Source of the DNA: an uncultured Ruminococcus sp.
GTDB taxonomy: Bacteria; Bacillota; Clostridia; Oscillospirales; CAG-272
DNA: 28,494 nt
Reading direction: 5' to 3'
Assembly: GCA_902797495.1 (NCBI GenBank)
Contig: CADBTH010000081.1
Coordinates: 1 to 28,494, forward strand
The notes beneath the pieces are model-generated. The model saw only the letters and a program-made list of their open reading frames with translations, searched no databases and had not been told where the DNA came from. This document shows positions 15,765 to 23,364 of this stretch, one piece after another; position 1 is the stretch's first letter, and every line of letters starts with the position of its first letter. Position numbers and translations under genes: made by a program.

Positions 15765-18431
15765 ATGAACGAAGATATTATTCAGTCTCAGAACAATCCA
15801 GAAGAAGAAAAAAAGAAAAAGCCTGCCGTAGCCGCGCTCATTATCGCAGGAAGGGTGCTTTACCGTATCTTCTCCATAGCTTTGAACGTTCTCCTGACTA
15901 TTCTTTTGATCGGCATGATAACCGCCGTGATAGTCGGAACTGTCTTCGCAATGTATATAAAGAATTACGTCGACCCCACGATCGACGCGTCTCTCCTCGT
16001 AAAGAGGGGAACAGATACGACAACACGGATCTATTATACCAAGTACGAAACGGAAGAGGACAGGATACTCGGAAACGGCGTTGACGTCGAGCTCGAGAAT
16101 CAGAGACTCTACGGTTCGGACAACAGTATATGGGCTTCCTACGATCAGTTCCCGCAGTATCTGAAGGACGCTTTTATATCTATCGAGGACCACAGATTCG
16201 AGTCTCACAACGGAGTCGACTGGGTAAGAACGTCAAGCGCGATGTTCGGCTATTTCTTCGGAAAAGGCGACTACGGCGGATCGACTATCACCCAGCAGCT
16301 CATAAAGAACCTGACAGATGAGGACGATCCGACGATACAGCGAAAAGTACAGGAGATTTTCAGAGCTCTCGACCTCGAAAAGAAGCTCGATAAGACCGAG
16401 ATACTTGAAATGTATCTGAATATCATATTCCTGTCGAACAACTGTACCGGAGTTCAGGCCGCAGCCAACTTCTACTTTGACAAGGACGTCAGCGAACTGA
16501 GCCTCGTCGAATGCGCGTCGCTCGCCGCGATCGTCAAAAACCCGTCCAAATACGAGCCTCTCCGTCACGACGTCGTGTACTATACTGACGAAGAGACGGG
16601 CGAGCAGAAGGAGGACGGCAACAGAAAGAGAAGAAACGACGTTCTCTGGACGATGTGGCAGTACGGCAAGATCTCGGAGGCGGAGTACCTTGAAGCGACT
16701 TCGACCGAGCTCGACGTAAAGGCGAAGAGAGATACCGATAATGTCGAACGCGAAGTCAACTCCTGGTACACGGACGCCGTGTTCAACGACGTTAAAAACG
16801 CCCTGATGGAGCAGTACGGATATTCCGATTACGTCGCGAGCATGATGATCTACAACGGCGGTCTTCATATCTATACCGCGATGGATTACGACATACAGAA
16901 TATGCTCGAGGATATCTACGAAAACGACCAGGATTACTTCATGTACGTTTCGAACGCGGAACAGCCCGAGTCGTCAATGGTGATCTCAGATCCGTATACG
17001 GGAGACGTTCTTGCGCTCGTCGGCGGACGCGGAGTCAAGACCGGCAACAGGATACTCAACAGAGCTACCCAGACAAAGAGACCTGCCGGATCGTCGATAA
17101 AGCCCATATCGGTATACGCTCCGGCGCTCGACCGCGGAGTGGTGACGTACGGTACGGCGCTCGACGACTCTCCGCTCTGGTTCAACGGAATGAACCCGTA
17201 TCCTAAAAACGCTCCGAATATCTACGCCGGAATGACGACGATACACGAAGCTCTGAGAGTTTCCAAGAATACGGTCGCAATGAAGACTCTCGACCTGCTC
17301 GGCATAGATAACTCGTACGATTTTATCCACGATAAGCTCAGAGTCAAGAGCGTGATAGAATCGAGAGAGACGTCGTGGGGAACCGTCGTTACGGACAAAG
17401 CTCTTGCTCCTCTCGCTCTCGGTCAGCTCTCCTACGGACTTACCGTTCAGGAGATAACGAACGCTTATTCGATCTTCGTAAACGACGGTATCTTCTCGAA
17501 ATCACGTTTGTGGACGAGAGTTACCGACAGCTCCGGAAATATAGTTCTCGACAATCCGATCGAACAGGAAGCGGTGATCAGCGCTCAGTCCGCAACGATC
17601 ATGACGAAGATGCTCCAGGACGTAGTATCGATCGGTACCGCGTCTTCCGTAACTCTCAAGAATCCCGATTACGAACAGAATCTTCCCGGAGTCGCCTGCG
17701 CCGGTAAAACCGGTACGACTCAGGAGGACTTCGACAGATGGTTTATCGGATACACTCCGTATTACGTCGCGGGCGTTTGGTTCGGTTACGACCTCAATCA
17801 GTCGCTCAGCGAGTACTGGACGAATCCGGCGGTCCTTCTTTGGGATACCGTTATGACGAAGCTTCATCAGAAAATTAGGGAAGAATCCCGCGACGAGGGA
17901 ATTGCGCTGAAAGAGTTCAATATGGCTCCGGGAGTCATTCAGGCGTCCTACTGCAAAGACTCGGGGCTCAATATGACCGAGGCGTGCTTCGCCGATCCGA
18001 GAGGCGGACGAGGCGAGACCGGTTACTTCACGGAAGCCACGAAACCCACTCAGCCGTGTAACGTTCATAAGATCGTTAATTACTGCAGAGACGGCGGCGG
18101 GGTTGCAGGACCCAACTGTCCTTCCAAGAGCGTCATATCGGCGGGTATGCTGAGTATAGAAAGACACTTTGACGGTTACGTAGATATTGCGGACGCAAGC
18201 TACGTGGCAAATCATACCTGCACTCTGCATCTGAACAACAAGCCCGAGAAGGACACCACGAAGAAGTCGGACGATACGACCGAAAAAGCTACCGATACGA
18301 CCGAGCCCGATACCACGGAAGAGCCCGACACGACCGAAGAGAGCACGTCCGGCGAAGTCGATACCGACGTCAACGTTGATACGGATACTCCCGTAACGGA
18401 CGAGGTTGACACCGCGGCAAATCCGGGCTGA
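15765..18431 (+). CDS. Class A penicillin-binding protein (bifunctional transglycosylase/transpeptidase, PBP1A type)
   Basis: The 888-residue protein polymerises lipid II and cross-links peptidoglycan outside the membrane. A short acidic/lysine-rich cytoplasmic tail precedes a membrane segment at about 38-62. The GT51 domain shows SIEDHRFESHNGVDW with the catalytic Glu141, GGSTITQQLIKNLT (171-184) and EMYLNIIFLSNN. The transpeptidase domain has SSIK at 443-446 (nucleophile Ser443), SKN at 500-502 and KTGT starting at Lys648. A C-terminal Cys-containing segment (CKDSGLNMTEAC, CNVHKIVNYC) resembles that of clostridial PBPs and may form extracellular disulfides. Residues 826-888 are a Thr/Glu/Asp-rich tail with DTTE-like repeats. 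ATG 15765 follows AAAGGA at 15751-15756; an upstream in-frame start at 15723 gives unrelated sequence. Confidence 0.95.
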   Translation: MNEDIIQSQNNPEEEKKKKPAVAALIIAGRVLYRIFSIALNVLLTILLIGMITAVIVGTVFAMYIKNYVDPTIDASLLVKRGTDTTTRIYYTKYETEEDRILGNGVDVELENQRLYGSDNSIWASYDQFPQYLKDAFISIEDHRFESHNGVDWVRTSSAMFGYFFGKGDYGGSTITQQLIKNLTDEDDPTIQRKVQEIFRALDLEKKLDKTEILEMYLNIIFLSNNCTGVQAAANFYFDKDVSELSLVECASLAAIVKNPSKYEPLRHDVVYYTDEETGEQKEDGNRKRRNDVLWTMWQYGKISEAEYLEATSTELDVKAKRDTDNVEREVNSWYTDAVFNDVKNALMEQYGYSDYVASMMIYNGGLHIYTAMDYDIQNMLEDIYENDQDYFMYVSNAEQPESSMVISDPYTGDVLALVGGRGVKTGNRILNRATQTKRPAGSSIKPISVYAPALDRGVVTYGTALDDSPLWFNGMNPYPKNAPNIYAGMTTIHEALRVSKNTVAMKTLDLLGIDNSYDFIHDKLRVKSVIESRETSWGTVVTDKALAPLALGQLSYGLTVQEITNAYSIFVNDGIFSKSRLWTRVTDSSGNIVLDNPIEQEAVISAQSATIMTKMLQDVVSIGTASSVTLKNPDYEQNLPGVACAGKTGTTQEDFDRWFIGYTPYYVAGVWFGYDLNQSLSEYWTNPAVLLWDTVMTKLHQKIREESRDEGIALKEFNMAPGVIQASYCKDSGLNMTEACFADPRGGRGETGYFTEATKPTQPCNVHKIVNYCRDGGGVAGPNCPSKSVISAGMLSIERHFDGYVDIADASYVANHTCTLHLNNKPEKDTTKKSDDTTEKATDTTEPDTTEEPDTTEESTSGEVDTDVNVDTDTPVTDEVDTAANPG
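18249..18425 (+). repeat. Low-complexity Asp-Thr-Thr-Glu-type coding repeat in the PBP tail
   Basis: The DNA encoding the last 60 or so PBP residues consists of imperfect repeats of GATACSACSGARRAG-like units, translating to runs such as DTTEKATDTTEPDTTEEPD. The composition is strongly acidic with many threonines, so the tail should be disordered and lie outside the membrane. Such repeats can vary in copy number by slippage. Confidence 0.75.
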
Positions 18432-18434
18432 TAC

Positions 18435-18463
18435 TTGACAAATAAGATCAATTGTAATATACT
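18435..18463 (+). promoter_or_regulatory. Sigma-A promoter of the DUF4430-like lipoprotein gene
   Basis: TTGACA at 18435-18440 and TATACT at 18458-18463 are separated by exactly 17 bases. It begins only four bases after the PBP stop and lies 30 bases upstream of the lipoprotein ATG, so the lipoprotein can be expressed independently of the PBP. No hairpin terminator is visible after the PBP stop, so read-through is also possible. Confidence 0.85.
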
Positions 18464-18492
18464 TTATACGAAAATCAAATATGGAGGCTATT

Positions 18493-18996
18493 ATGAAAGT
18501 AAAAAGTTTGATCGCGCTTCTTATCGCGGCGGTTATGATCTGCACGGCGTTCGTATCCTGCGGTAAGAAAGAAGAGAGAAAAGTGACCGTGTCCTTTATC
18601 GCAACGGTCGACGAAACAGGCGAAGAACTCGATGAAGACGATATCATCGGCGACTCCATCGAAGTAGTTCTCGAGCATACGAAAAGCTCTCCCGCAACCG
18701 TTCTTCAGGCTGCAACGCAGGCTCTGGCGTACCTCGACCTTCAGGACGGATACGAGCTCAGAGACGACGGAATGAGCATCAAGCGTATCTCCAAGTACGC
18801 TGAGCATCAGGAAGACGATGAAGACACCGGTTACTACACGCTTTGGGAAGCATACGTAAACGGTGACAGAACGACTACAGGTAAGCAGGGTGTCGTTGAA
18901 GTACAAGACGGCGACAAGATCGAACTCAGATTTGTCGCAGGATCCCAGGCTCACGAGAATCAGAACTACGTTGACGATACCGGCGACGGAAACTGA
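18493..18996 (+). CDS. Lipoprotein with a C-terminal DUF4430-like domain
   Basis: The product has 167 residues. It begins MKVKSLIALLIAAVMICTAF and the lipobox-like FVSC-GKK (Cys near residue 23) predicts lipid anchoring to the outer face of the membrane. The rest is acidic. The C-terminal part YYTLWEAYVNGDRTTTGKQG followed by VEVQDGDKIELRFV matches the layout of DUF4430 (transcobalamin-C-terminal-like/SLBB-like small domains: W-x-x-Y-V-N-G ... L-x-D-G-D-x-I-x-x-x-Y). The ligand is unknown; relatives are found in surface proteins and in corrinoid-binding contexts, but function here is not demonstrable. ATG 18493 is chosen because GGAGG at 18483-18487 precedes it; the ATG at 18481 overlaps that site. 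It is convergent with clpX. Confidence 0.8.
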   Translation: MKVKSLIALLIAAVMICTAFVSCGKKEERKVTVSFIATVDETGEELDEDDIIGDSIEVVLEHTKSSPATVLQAATQALAYLDLQDGYELRDDGMSIKRISKYAEHQEDDEDTGYYTLWEAYVNGDRTTTGKQGVVEVQDGDKIELRFVAGSQAHENQNYVDDTGDGN

Positions 18997-19014
18997 TTTA
19001 TCAAATCATAATCA

Positions 19015-19042
19015 AAGAGCGGCGGTATTAACCGCCGCTCTT
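19015..19042. terminator. Bidirectional terminator between the lipoprotein gene and clpX
   Basis: A perfect 12-base-pair inverted repeat, AAGAGCGGCGGT / ACCGCCGCTCTT (19015-19026 and 19031-19042), encloses a tetraloop. It lies between two convergent stop codons. Both flanks are moderately T-rich in the direction of reading (TATATTAT on plus, TGATTATGATTTG on minus), so it can serve both genes. Confidence 0.8.
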
Positions 19043-19045
19043 ATA

Positions 19046-20323
19046 TTATGCCGTTTGGTCGTCCGTCCTGACAGGCTTTTTCTTCGTGTACCTCGGCTTC
19101 GATTTGCCGAGCACCGCGTCCTTCGTGATGGTTATCTTTTCTATATCCTTCTTCGACGGCAGTTCGTACATCAGCTCGGTCATGACTTCTTCAATTATTG
19201 AGCGAAGACCTCTCGCGCCGGTGTTCCTTTCGATCGCGAGGGAAGCTATCGCTTTGAGAGAGTCCGGGCTGAAGACAAGCTCCGCGCCGTCCATTGAGAC
19301 GAGCTTTTTGTACTGCTTTACGATCGAGTTTTTAGGCTCGGTCAGAATGCGTACGAGCGCTTCTTCATCCAGATTGTCGAGACCGACTATAACGGGAAGC
19401 CTTCCGACAAGTTCGGGAATAAGACCGAATTTGACGATGTCGTGAGGCGTTACCTCTCTGAATATCTTCTTGCGGTCGCGGTCTTCCTTCGTTCTGACCT
19501 CTCCCACGTAGCCTATCGTGCTGCCGCCTTTTCTTCTTTCGACGAGCTTGTCGATCGTATCGAACGCGCCTCCGCAGATAAACAGGATATTCGTCGTATC
19601 TATCTTGATGAATTCCTGATTGGGATGCTTTCTGCCTCCCTGAGGCGGAACGTTTGCGACAGTACCTTCGAGTATCTTCAGAAGCGCCTGCTGAACTCCC
19701 TCTCCGGAAACGTCGCGCGTTATCGATCTGTTTTCGCTCCGACGCGCGATCTTGTCGATCTCGTCAATATAGATGATGCCTTTTTCTGCGCGGTCGATAT
19801 CGTAGTCAGCCGCCTGAATGAGCCTCAAAAGGATGTTTTCCACGTCCTCTCCGACGTAACCCGCCTCCGTCAGAGTCGTCGCGTCCGCAATGGCGAACGG
19901 AACTCCGAGAAGATTTGCGAGAGTCTGAGCGAGATACGTCTTACCCGATCCCGTCGGACCTATAAGAAGTACGTTGCTCTTCTGCAGCTCGACGTCGTCG
20001 TCATCGTCGAGAGACCTCAGCCTTTTGTAATGATTGTATACGGCAACGGAGAGAGCTATCTTCGCCTGATCCTGACCTATTACGTATTCGTCGAGCTTTT
20101 CCTTTATCTGGACCGGCGTGAGCGAAAGCGATTCGCTCTCCTCTTCGTTCTGCCCGTGACCGGACGTTCCCACAAACTCTTTTACGATCGAGTTGCATAC
20201 TTCGACGCACTCGTTACAGATATATGCGCCCGAAGGGGAGGGGATGAGAAACATAACGTCGTTATTCGTCTCGCTTCTGCCGCAAAAACTGCACTTTGCC
20301 GTCTTGTGTGTATTATCAGCCAT
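19046..20323 (-). CDS. clpX: ATP-dependent Clp protease ATP-binding subunit ClpX
   Basis: ClpX is the AAA+ unfoldase that feeds substrates to ClpP. The 425 residues have the N-terminal zinc-binding domain (CSFC at 11-14 and CNEC at 36-39), Walker A GPTGSGKT at 122-129, the pore-loop GYVG in EAGYVGEDVENIL, Walker B GIIYIDEIDKIAR, RKHPNQEF-type loop segment (PQGGRKHPNQEF), the ClpP-binding IGF-type tripeptide replaced by IGY in GSTIGYVGEV, and the sensor-2 GARGLRSIIEE. The start follows AAAGGA (rc of 20332-20337). It lies 20 bases after clpP in the same direction, the standard clpP-clpX pair, and ends at the hairpin 19015-19042. Confidence 0.97.
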   Translation of the reverse strand: MADNTHKTAKCSFCGRSETNNDVMFLIPSPSGAYICNECVEVCNSIVKEFVGTSGHGQNEEESESLSLTPVQIKEKLDEYVIGQDQAKIALSVAVYNHYKRLRSLDDDDDVELQKSNVLLIGPTGSGKTYLAQTLANLLGVPFAIADATTLTEAGYVGEDVENILLRLIQAADYDIDRAEKGIIYIDEIDKIARRSENRSITRDVSGEGVQQALLKILEGTVANVPPQGGRKHPNQEFIKIDTTNILFICGGAFDTIDKLVERRKGGSTIGYVGEVRTKEDRDRKKIFREVTPHDIVKFGLIPELVGRLPVIVGLDNLDEEALVRILTEPKNSIVKQYKKLVSMDGAELVFSPDSLKAIASLAIERNTGARGLRSIIEEVMTELMYELPSKKDIEKITITKDAVLGKSKPRYTKKKPVRTDDQTA

Positions 20324-20343
20324 CAGTTGTTCCTTTCGGAGAA

Positions 20344-20946
20344 TTAAGCTCTCTTGTCAAATACTTTGTCTATGAGACCGAACTTCAGAGCTTCTTCAGC
20401 GGTCATATAGTTGTCTCTTTCGCAAGCTTTGTGCATTTCCTCATAAGTATGTCCGCTGTTTTCAGCCATTATTCTTTCGAGCTTTTCGCGCGTCTTCAAC
20501 ATATGGTCCGCGTGGATCTGAATGTCCGTCTGCTGGCCGCTGAGACCGCCGAGAAGAGGCTGATGGATCAGTATCTCGCTGTTGGGAAGAGCGATCCTTT
20601 TTCCTTTAGCTCCGGAGGAGAGAAGGAACGCGCCCATGCTTGCCGCCATACCGATACATATCGTCGATACGTCGCATTTGATATAGTTCATCGTGTCGTA
20701 TATCGCCATACCGTCGGAGATAGATCCGCCGGGGCTGTTGATATAGAGCGATATATCCTTTTCGGGATCCTGAGCTTCAAGGAAGAGAAGCTGAGCTACG
20801 ACGAGAGACGCCGTAATATGATTGACTTCTTCGGAGAGAAATACTATTCTGTCGTTGAGCAGACGCGAATAAATATCATAGGAGCGTTCTCCGCGGCTCG
20901 TCTGTTCGACTACCATAGGTACGAGCGAATTGCGAAATTCATTCAT
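20344..20946 (-). CDS. clpP: ATP-dependent Clp protease proteolytic subunit ClpP
   Basis: The 200-residue serine protease forms the tetradecameric chamber used by ClpX. The catalytic triad is visible as Ser103 in GMAASMGAFLL, His128 in EILIHQPLGG-like context (ILIHQPLLGG) and Asp178 in CERDNYMTAEEA. The N-terminal VPMVVEQTSRGERSYDIYSR and INSPGGSISDGMAIYD blocks are typical. GGAGGT lies about 10 bases upstream of the ATG. The 47 bases from the tig terminator to clpP show no full promoter, so clpP may be expressed by read-through or from a promoter within the tig 3' end. Confidence 0.97.
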   Translation of the reverse strand: MNEFRNSLVPMVVEQTSRGERSYDIYSRLLNDRIVFLSEEVNHITASLVVAQLLFLEAQDPEKDISLYINSPGGSISDGMAIYDTMNYIKCDVSTICIGMAASMGAFLLSSGAKGKRIALPNSEILIHQPLLGGLSGQQTDIQIHADHMLKTREKLERIMAENSGHTYEEMHKACERDNYMTAEEALKFGLIDKVFDKRA

Positions 20947-20993
20947 TGGTTATACCTCCGTTTATCCAAAAATCGACTTTGTCTTATTTATCA

Positions 20994-21025
20994 TTATACC
21001 GCTACTTTTAAAGGTAGCGGTATAA
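20994..21025 (-). terminator. Hairpin after trigger factor gene (attenuating terminator before clpP)
   Basis: A perfect 12-base-pair inverted repeat (20994-21005 TTATACCGCTAC against 21014-21025) lies 11 bases past the tig stop on the minus strand. The reading-direction flank is TGATAAATAAGAC, with only a weak T-tract, so termination may be partial. The distal arm also contains TATAAT on the minus strand (rc of 20993-20998), but no -35 hexamer at the right spacing accompanies it. Confidence 0.55.
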
Positions 21026-21036
21026 CTTTAACTGTC

Positions 21037-22500
21037 TTACTGTTCGTCTTTAGCTTCTTCAGCGGGCTTTTCTTCCGCCTTTTCCTCAGCCTTTTCAGCT
21101 TTTTCGGCAGTCTTTGGAGCCCTCTTTGGGGTCGTCGCTTTCTTAGCGGCGGGCTTCTTAGCTGCAGTCTTCGGCTTTGCGGGAGCTTTTTCCTTCTTTT
21201 CAGCTTCTTTCTCGGGAGCCTTCTCGGTTATTTTAGCCTCCGCTTTAACGAGATCTACGGCCTTTCTGACTTTGATGTCGTCCTTGATGCCGTCTTCGGG
21301 GATCATCTTCTTGACTTCCTCAGTGTCCATTCCGTACGCTTTTGCGATCTTTTCGATCTCTTCAGCAGCCTCTTCGTCTGTCACTTCGACGTTCTCAAGG
21401 GAAGCGATAGTTTCGAGAGCGAGTCTCGTCTTTACCTGCTTAACTGCGCGGGGGCGCATCTCCGCTTTGACGGAATCAAGTTCCATACCCGTGTACTTGA
21501 GGTACGTTTTGAGGTCAAGTCCCTGCATTCTGAGGTTGGAATCCATGTCTCTGACGAGGTTTTCGACTTCTTCGTCGAACATACACTCGGGGATATCTGC
21601 TTCAACGAGATCTACGAGTGCGTCAACAAGCTGATTCTCAACTTCGCCGTCAGCCGCTCTTTCTTTTCTCTCGGTGATTTTAGCCTTTATATCAGCCTTA
21701 TATTCAGCGATCGTATCGAATTCGGAAGCCATCGTAGCGAGCTCGTCGTCAGCTTCGGGAAGCTCTTTGACTTTGAGAGAGTTGAGCTTTACTTTGAATA
21801 CCGCATCTTTGCCCTTGAGGTCTTCTGCGTGGTAATCTTCCGGGAAAGTTACGTTTACGTCGAATTCTTCGCCCACGTTCTTTCCGATGATCTGATCTTC
21901 AAATCCGGGGATGAACTGCTTCGAGCCGATCGTGAGGTCGTGTCCTTCAGCCTTGCCGCCGTCGAAAGCTTTTCCGTCGACAAATCCTTCGAAGTCGATG
22001 TTTGCGATGTCGCCGTCAGATGCGGGACGACCTTCAACGTCCATGATCCTTGCGTTGCGCTCGCGTACGCGGTCGAGCTCAGCGTCTACTTCAGCGTCGT
22101 CAACCGTAACGGGCGTCTTTGTAGCTTCAAGACCCTTGTATCCGTCGATCTTGACTTCAGGTCTTACGTATACTACGGCGTTGATCATAACGCCGTTCTC
22201 ATCGATCGTGTCTATATCGAATTCGGGACGTCCGACGATCTTCAGCTCGGATTCCTTAGCCGCTTCTTCATAAGCTTCGGGAAGCAGTTCGTTTACCGCG
22301 TCTTCGTAGAATACACCCTTGCCGTACATCTTTTCGATAATTGCACGGGGAGCTTTGCCGCGTCTGAAGCCGGGGATCGTGATGTTCTTCGCCTGCTTCT
22401 TGTAAACTTTGTTTACCGCTGCGTCGAACGCGCTTTTTTCAACCGAAATTGAAAGCTGATATTTGTTTGTTTCGAGAAGTTTTTTCTCTTTGAGACTCAT
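21037..22500 (-). CDS. tig: Trigger factor (ribosome-associated chaperone/PPIase) with Lys/Ala/Glu-rich C-terminal tail
   Basis: Trigger factor binds at the ribosome exit tunnel and assists folding of nascent chains. The 487-residue product has the ribosome-docking loop IPGFRRGKAPRAIIEKMYG (GFRRGKAP at 44-51), an FKBP-type prolyl isomerase domain (GDIANIDFEGFVDGKAFDGG through FIPGFEDQIIGKNVGE), and the helical chaperone domain to about residue 424. It then carries about 63 extra residues (425-487) rich in Lys, Ala, Pro and Glu (KPKTAAKKPAAKKATTPKR, then AEKAEKAEEKAEEK), unlike the usual ~430-residue form. The ATG at 22500 is preferred over an upstream in-frame ATG at 22542 because GGAGG (rc of 22508-22512) precedes it. 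It is first in the tig-clpP-clpX order. Confidence 0.96.
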   Translation of the reverse strand: MSLKEKKLLETNKYQLSISVEKSAFDAAVNKVYKKQAKNITIPGFRRGKAPRAIIEKMYGKGVFYEDAVNELLPEAYEEAAKESELKIVGRPEFDIDTIDENGVMINAVVYVRPEVKIDGYKGLEATKTPVTVDDAEVDAELDRVRERNARIMDVEGRPASDGDIANIDFEGFVDGKAFDGGKAEGHDLTIGSKQFIPGFEDQIIGKNVGEEFDVNVTFPEDYHAEDLKGKDAVFKVKLNSLKVKELPEADDELATMASEFDTIAEYKADIKAKITERKERAADGEVENQLVDALVDLVEADIPECMFDEEVENLVRDMDSNLRMQGLDLKTYLKYTGMELDSVKAEMRPRAVKQVKTRLALETIASLENVEVTDEEAAEEIEKIAKAYGMDTEEVKKMIPEDGIKDDIKVRKAVDLVKAEAKITEKAPEKEAEKKEKAPAKPKTAAKKPAAKKATTPKRAPKTAEKAEKAEEKAEEKPAEEAKDEQ

Positions 22501-22547
22501 GTTTATTCCTCCGAAATGATTGTTTTCCTTAAAATACATCAAGATAT

Positions 22548-22576
22548 ATTCTACAGTTTTTTTGCTCTGTTGTCAA
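22548..22576 (-). promoter_or_regulatory. Sigma-A promoter of tig
   Basis: On the minus strand TTGACA (rc of 22571-22576) and TAGAAT (rc of 22548-22553) are separated by 17 bases, ending 47 bases before the tig start. The remainder of the gap to 22634 is a nearly pure A/T stretch after the metallophosphoesterase stop, with no GC-rich hairpin. Confidence 0.8.
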
Positions 22577-22634
22577 TGATGAAATCTACATATTTAATAA
22601 AAATTATATTTAATTTTATATATATTGTATATAA

Positions 22635-23363
22635 TTAGTACTCGTACGGCGCGGTTATATGCGGTGTGAAGTTCAGAAAGTCGGCTGAAACGATCGTCAT
22701 TCTGATCCCCTCGAACTCTGTCGAACGCGGTATATTGTACATCCCGTGGATGTGCCCGTAGTAAACGTATCTGATCCCGTGTTCTTTCAGTATATCGATC
22801 AGCTCGCGACAGACGAATCCGTTGAATGCGGGAGGGAAGTGAAAGTAAACGAGGATCGGTTTACCGCTGCCTTCGGCGAGCTTCTCCGCTTCTTTAAGAC
22901 TCATTTCGAGCCTCGCCGCTTCTCTCATGACGATCTTCGTATAGTCGACGTCTCCTACCGTATTCTGAAGCTTCTCCTCTACGTACCAGCCTCGCGTTCC
23001 GCATACTATGAAGTCTCCGGTGTCGTACGCGTTGTTGAAGAGAAACGATATCGTCCCGATACCGTTCTCGTCAAAGAAACGGTTCATTTTCGTGACGGTC
23101 TCCCACCAGAAATCGTGGTTTCCCTTGCCGAGTATCTTTTTGCCGGGCAGGGAATCGATGAGCTTGAAATCGCAAAGCGCTTCTTTCAGAGTCATCGCCC
23201 AGGAGATGTCTCCGGGAATTACGACCGTATCGTCTTCGGAAACTACCGCGCGCCATCTTGAGACGATTTTTTCCGTGTGGTTCTTCCATCTGTTTCCGAA
23301 AACGTCCATCGGTTTTTCGACGGCTCCTGAAAGATGGAGATCTGCTATTGAAAATAGTGACAT
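22635..23363 (-). CDS. Calcineurin-like metallophosphoesterase
   Basis: The 242-residue protein has the complete metal-binding motif series of the superfamily: D-x-H in SIADLHLSG (Asp8, His10), GD in VVIPGDISWAM, GNHD in LGKGNHDFWWE, a lone His in LVYFHFPP and GHxH in YYGHIHGMYN. GDISW with GNHDFWW is typical of a clostridial group annotated only as metallophosphoesterase, so the phosphoester substrate is unknown. No signal peptide or membrane segment is present, suggesting a cytoplasmic enzyme. The ATG is one base past the thrC stop, with AAGGGA inside the thrC 3' end, so the two are coupled. It is the last gene of the lepB operon. Confidence 0.88.
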   Translation of the reverse strand: MSLFSIADLHLSGAVEKPMDVFGNRWKNHTEKIVSRWRAVVSEDDTVVIPGDISWAMTLKEALCDFKLIDSLPGKKILGKGNHDFWWETVTKMNRFFDENGIGTISFLFNNAYDTGDFIVCGTRGWYVEEKLQNTVGDVDYTKIVMREAARLEMSLKEAEKLAEGSGKPILVYFHFPPAFNGFVCRELIDILKEHGIRYVYYGHIHGMYNIPRSTEFEGIRMTIVSADFLNFTPHITAPYEY

Positions 23364-23364
23364 T

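Noticed and set aside
17502..18659. A 385-codon open frame on the minus strand
   Set aside because: It is antisense to the PBP 3' end and the lipoprotein start and crosses the promoter between them. Codon content reflects the opposite strand.
20993..20998. TATAAT on the minus strand inside the hairpin arm after tig, as a clpP promoter
   Set aside because: No -35-like hexamer lies 16-18 bases upstream and there is no extended -10; the match is explained by AT content at the stem base.
20296..22452. A 718-codon open frame on the plus strand
   Set aside because: It lies entirely opposite clpP and tig. Its product is a Phe/Ser/Val-rich sequence typical of the reverse complement of Lys/Glu-rich genes, it has no recognisable domain, and both opposite genes are certain.
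22577..22634. AT-rich tract after the metallophosphoesterase as an origin-like or attachment element
   Set aside because: It contains no DnaA-box cluster, direct repeat or GC-rich hairpin; it is an ordinary AT-rich intergenic stretch next to the tig promoter.
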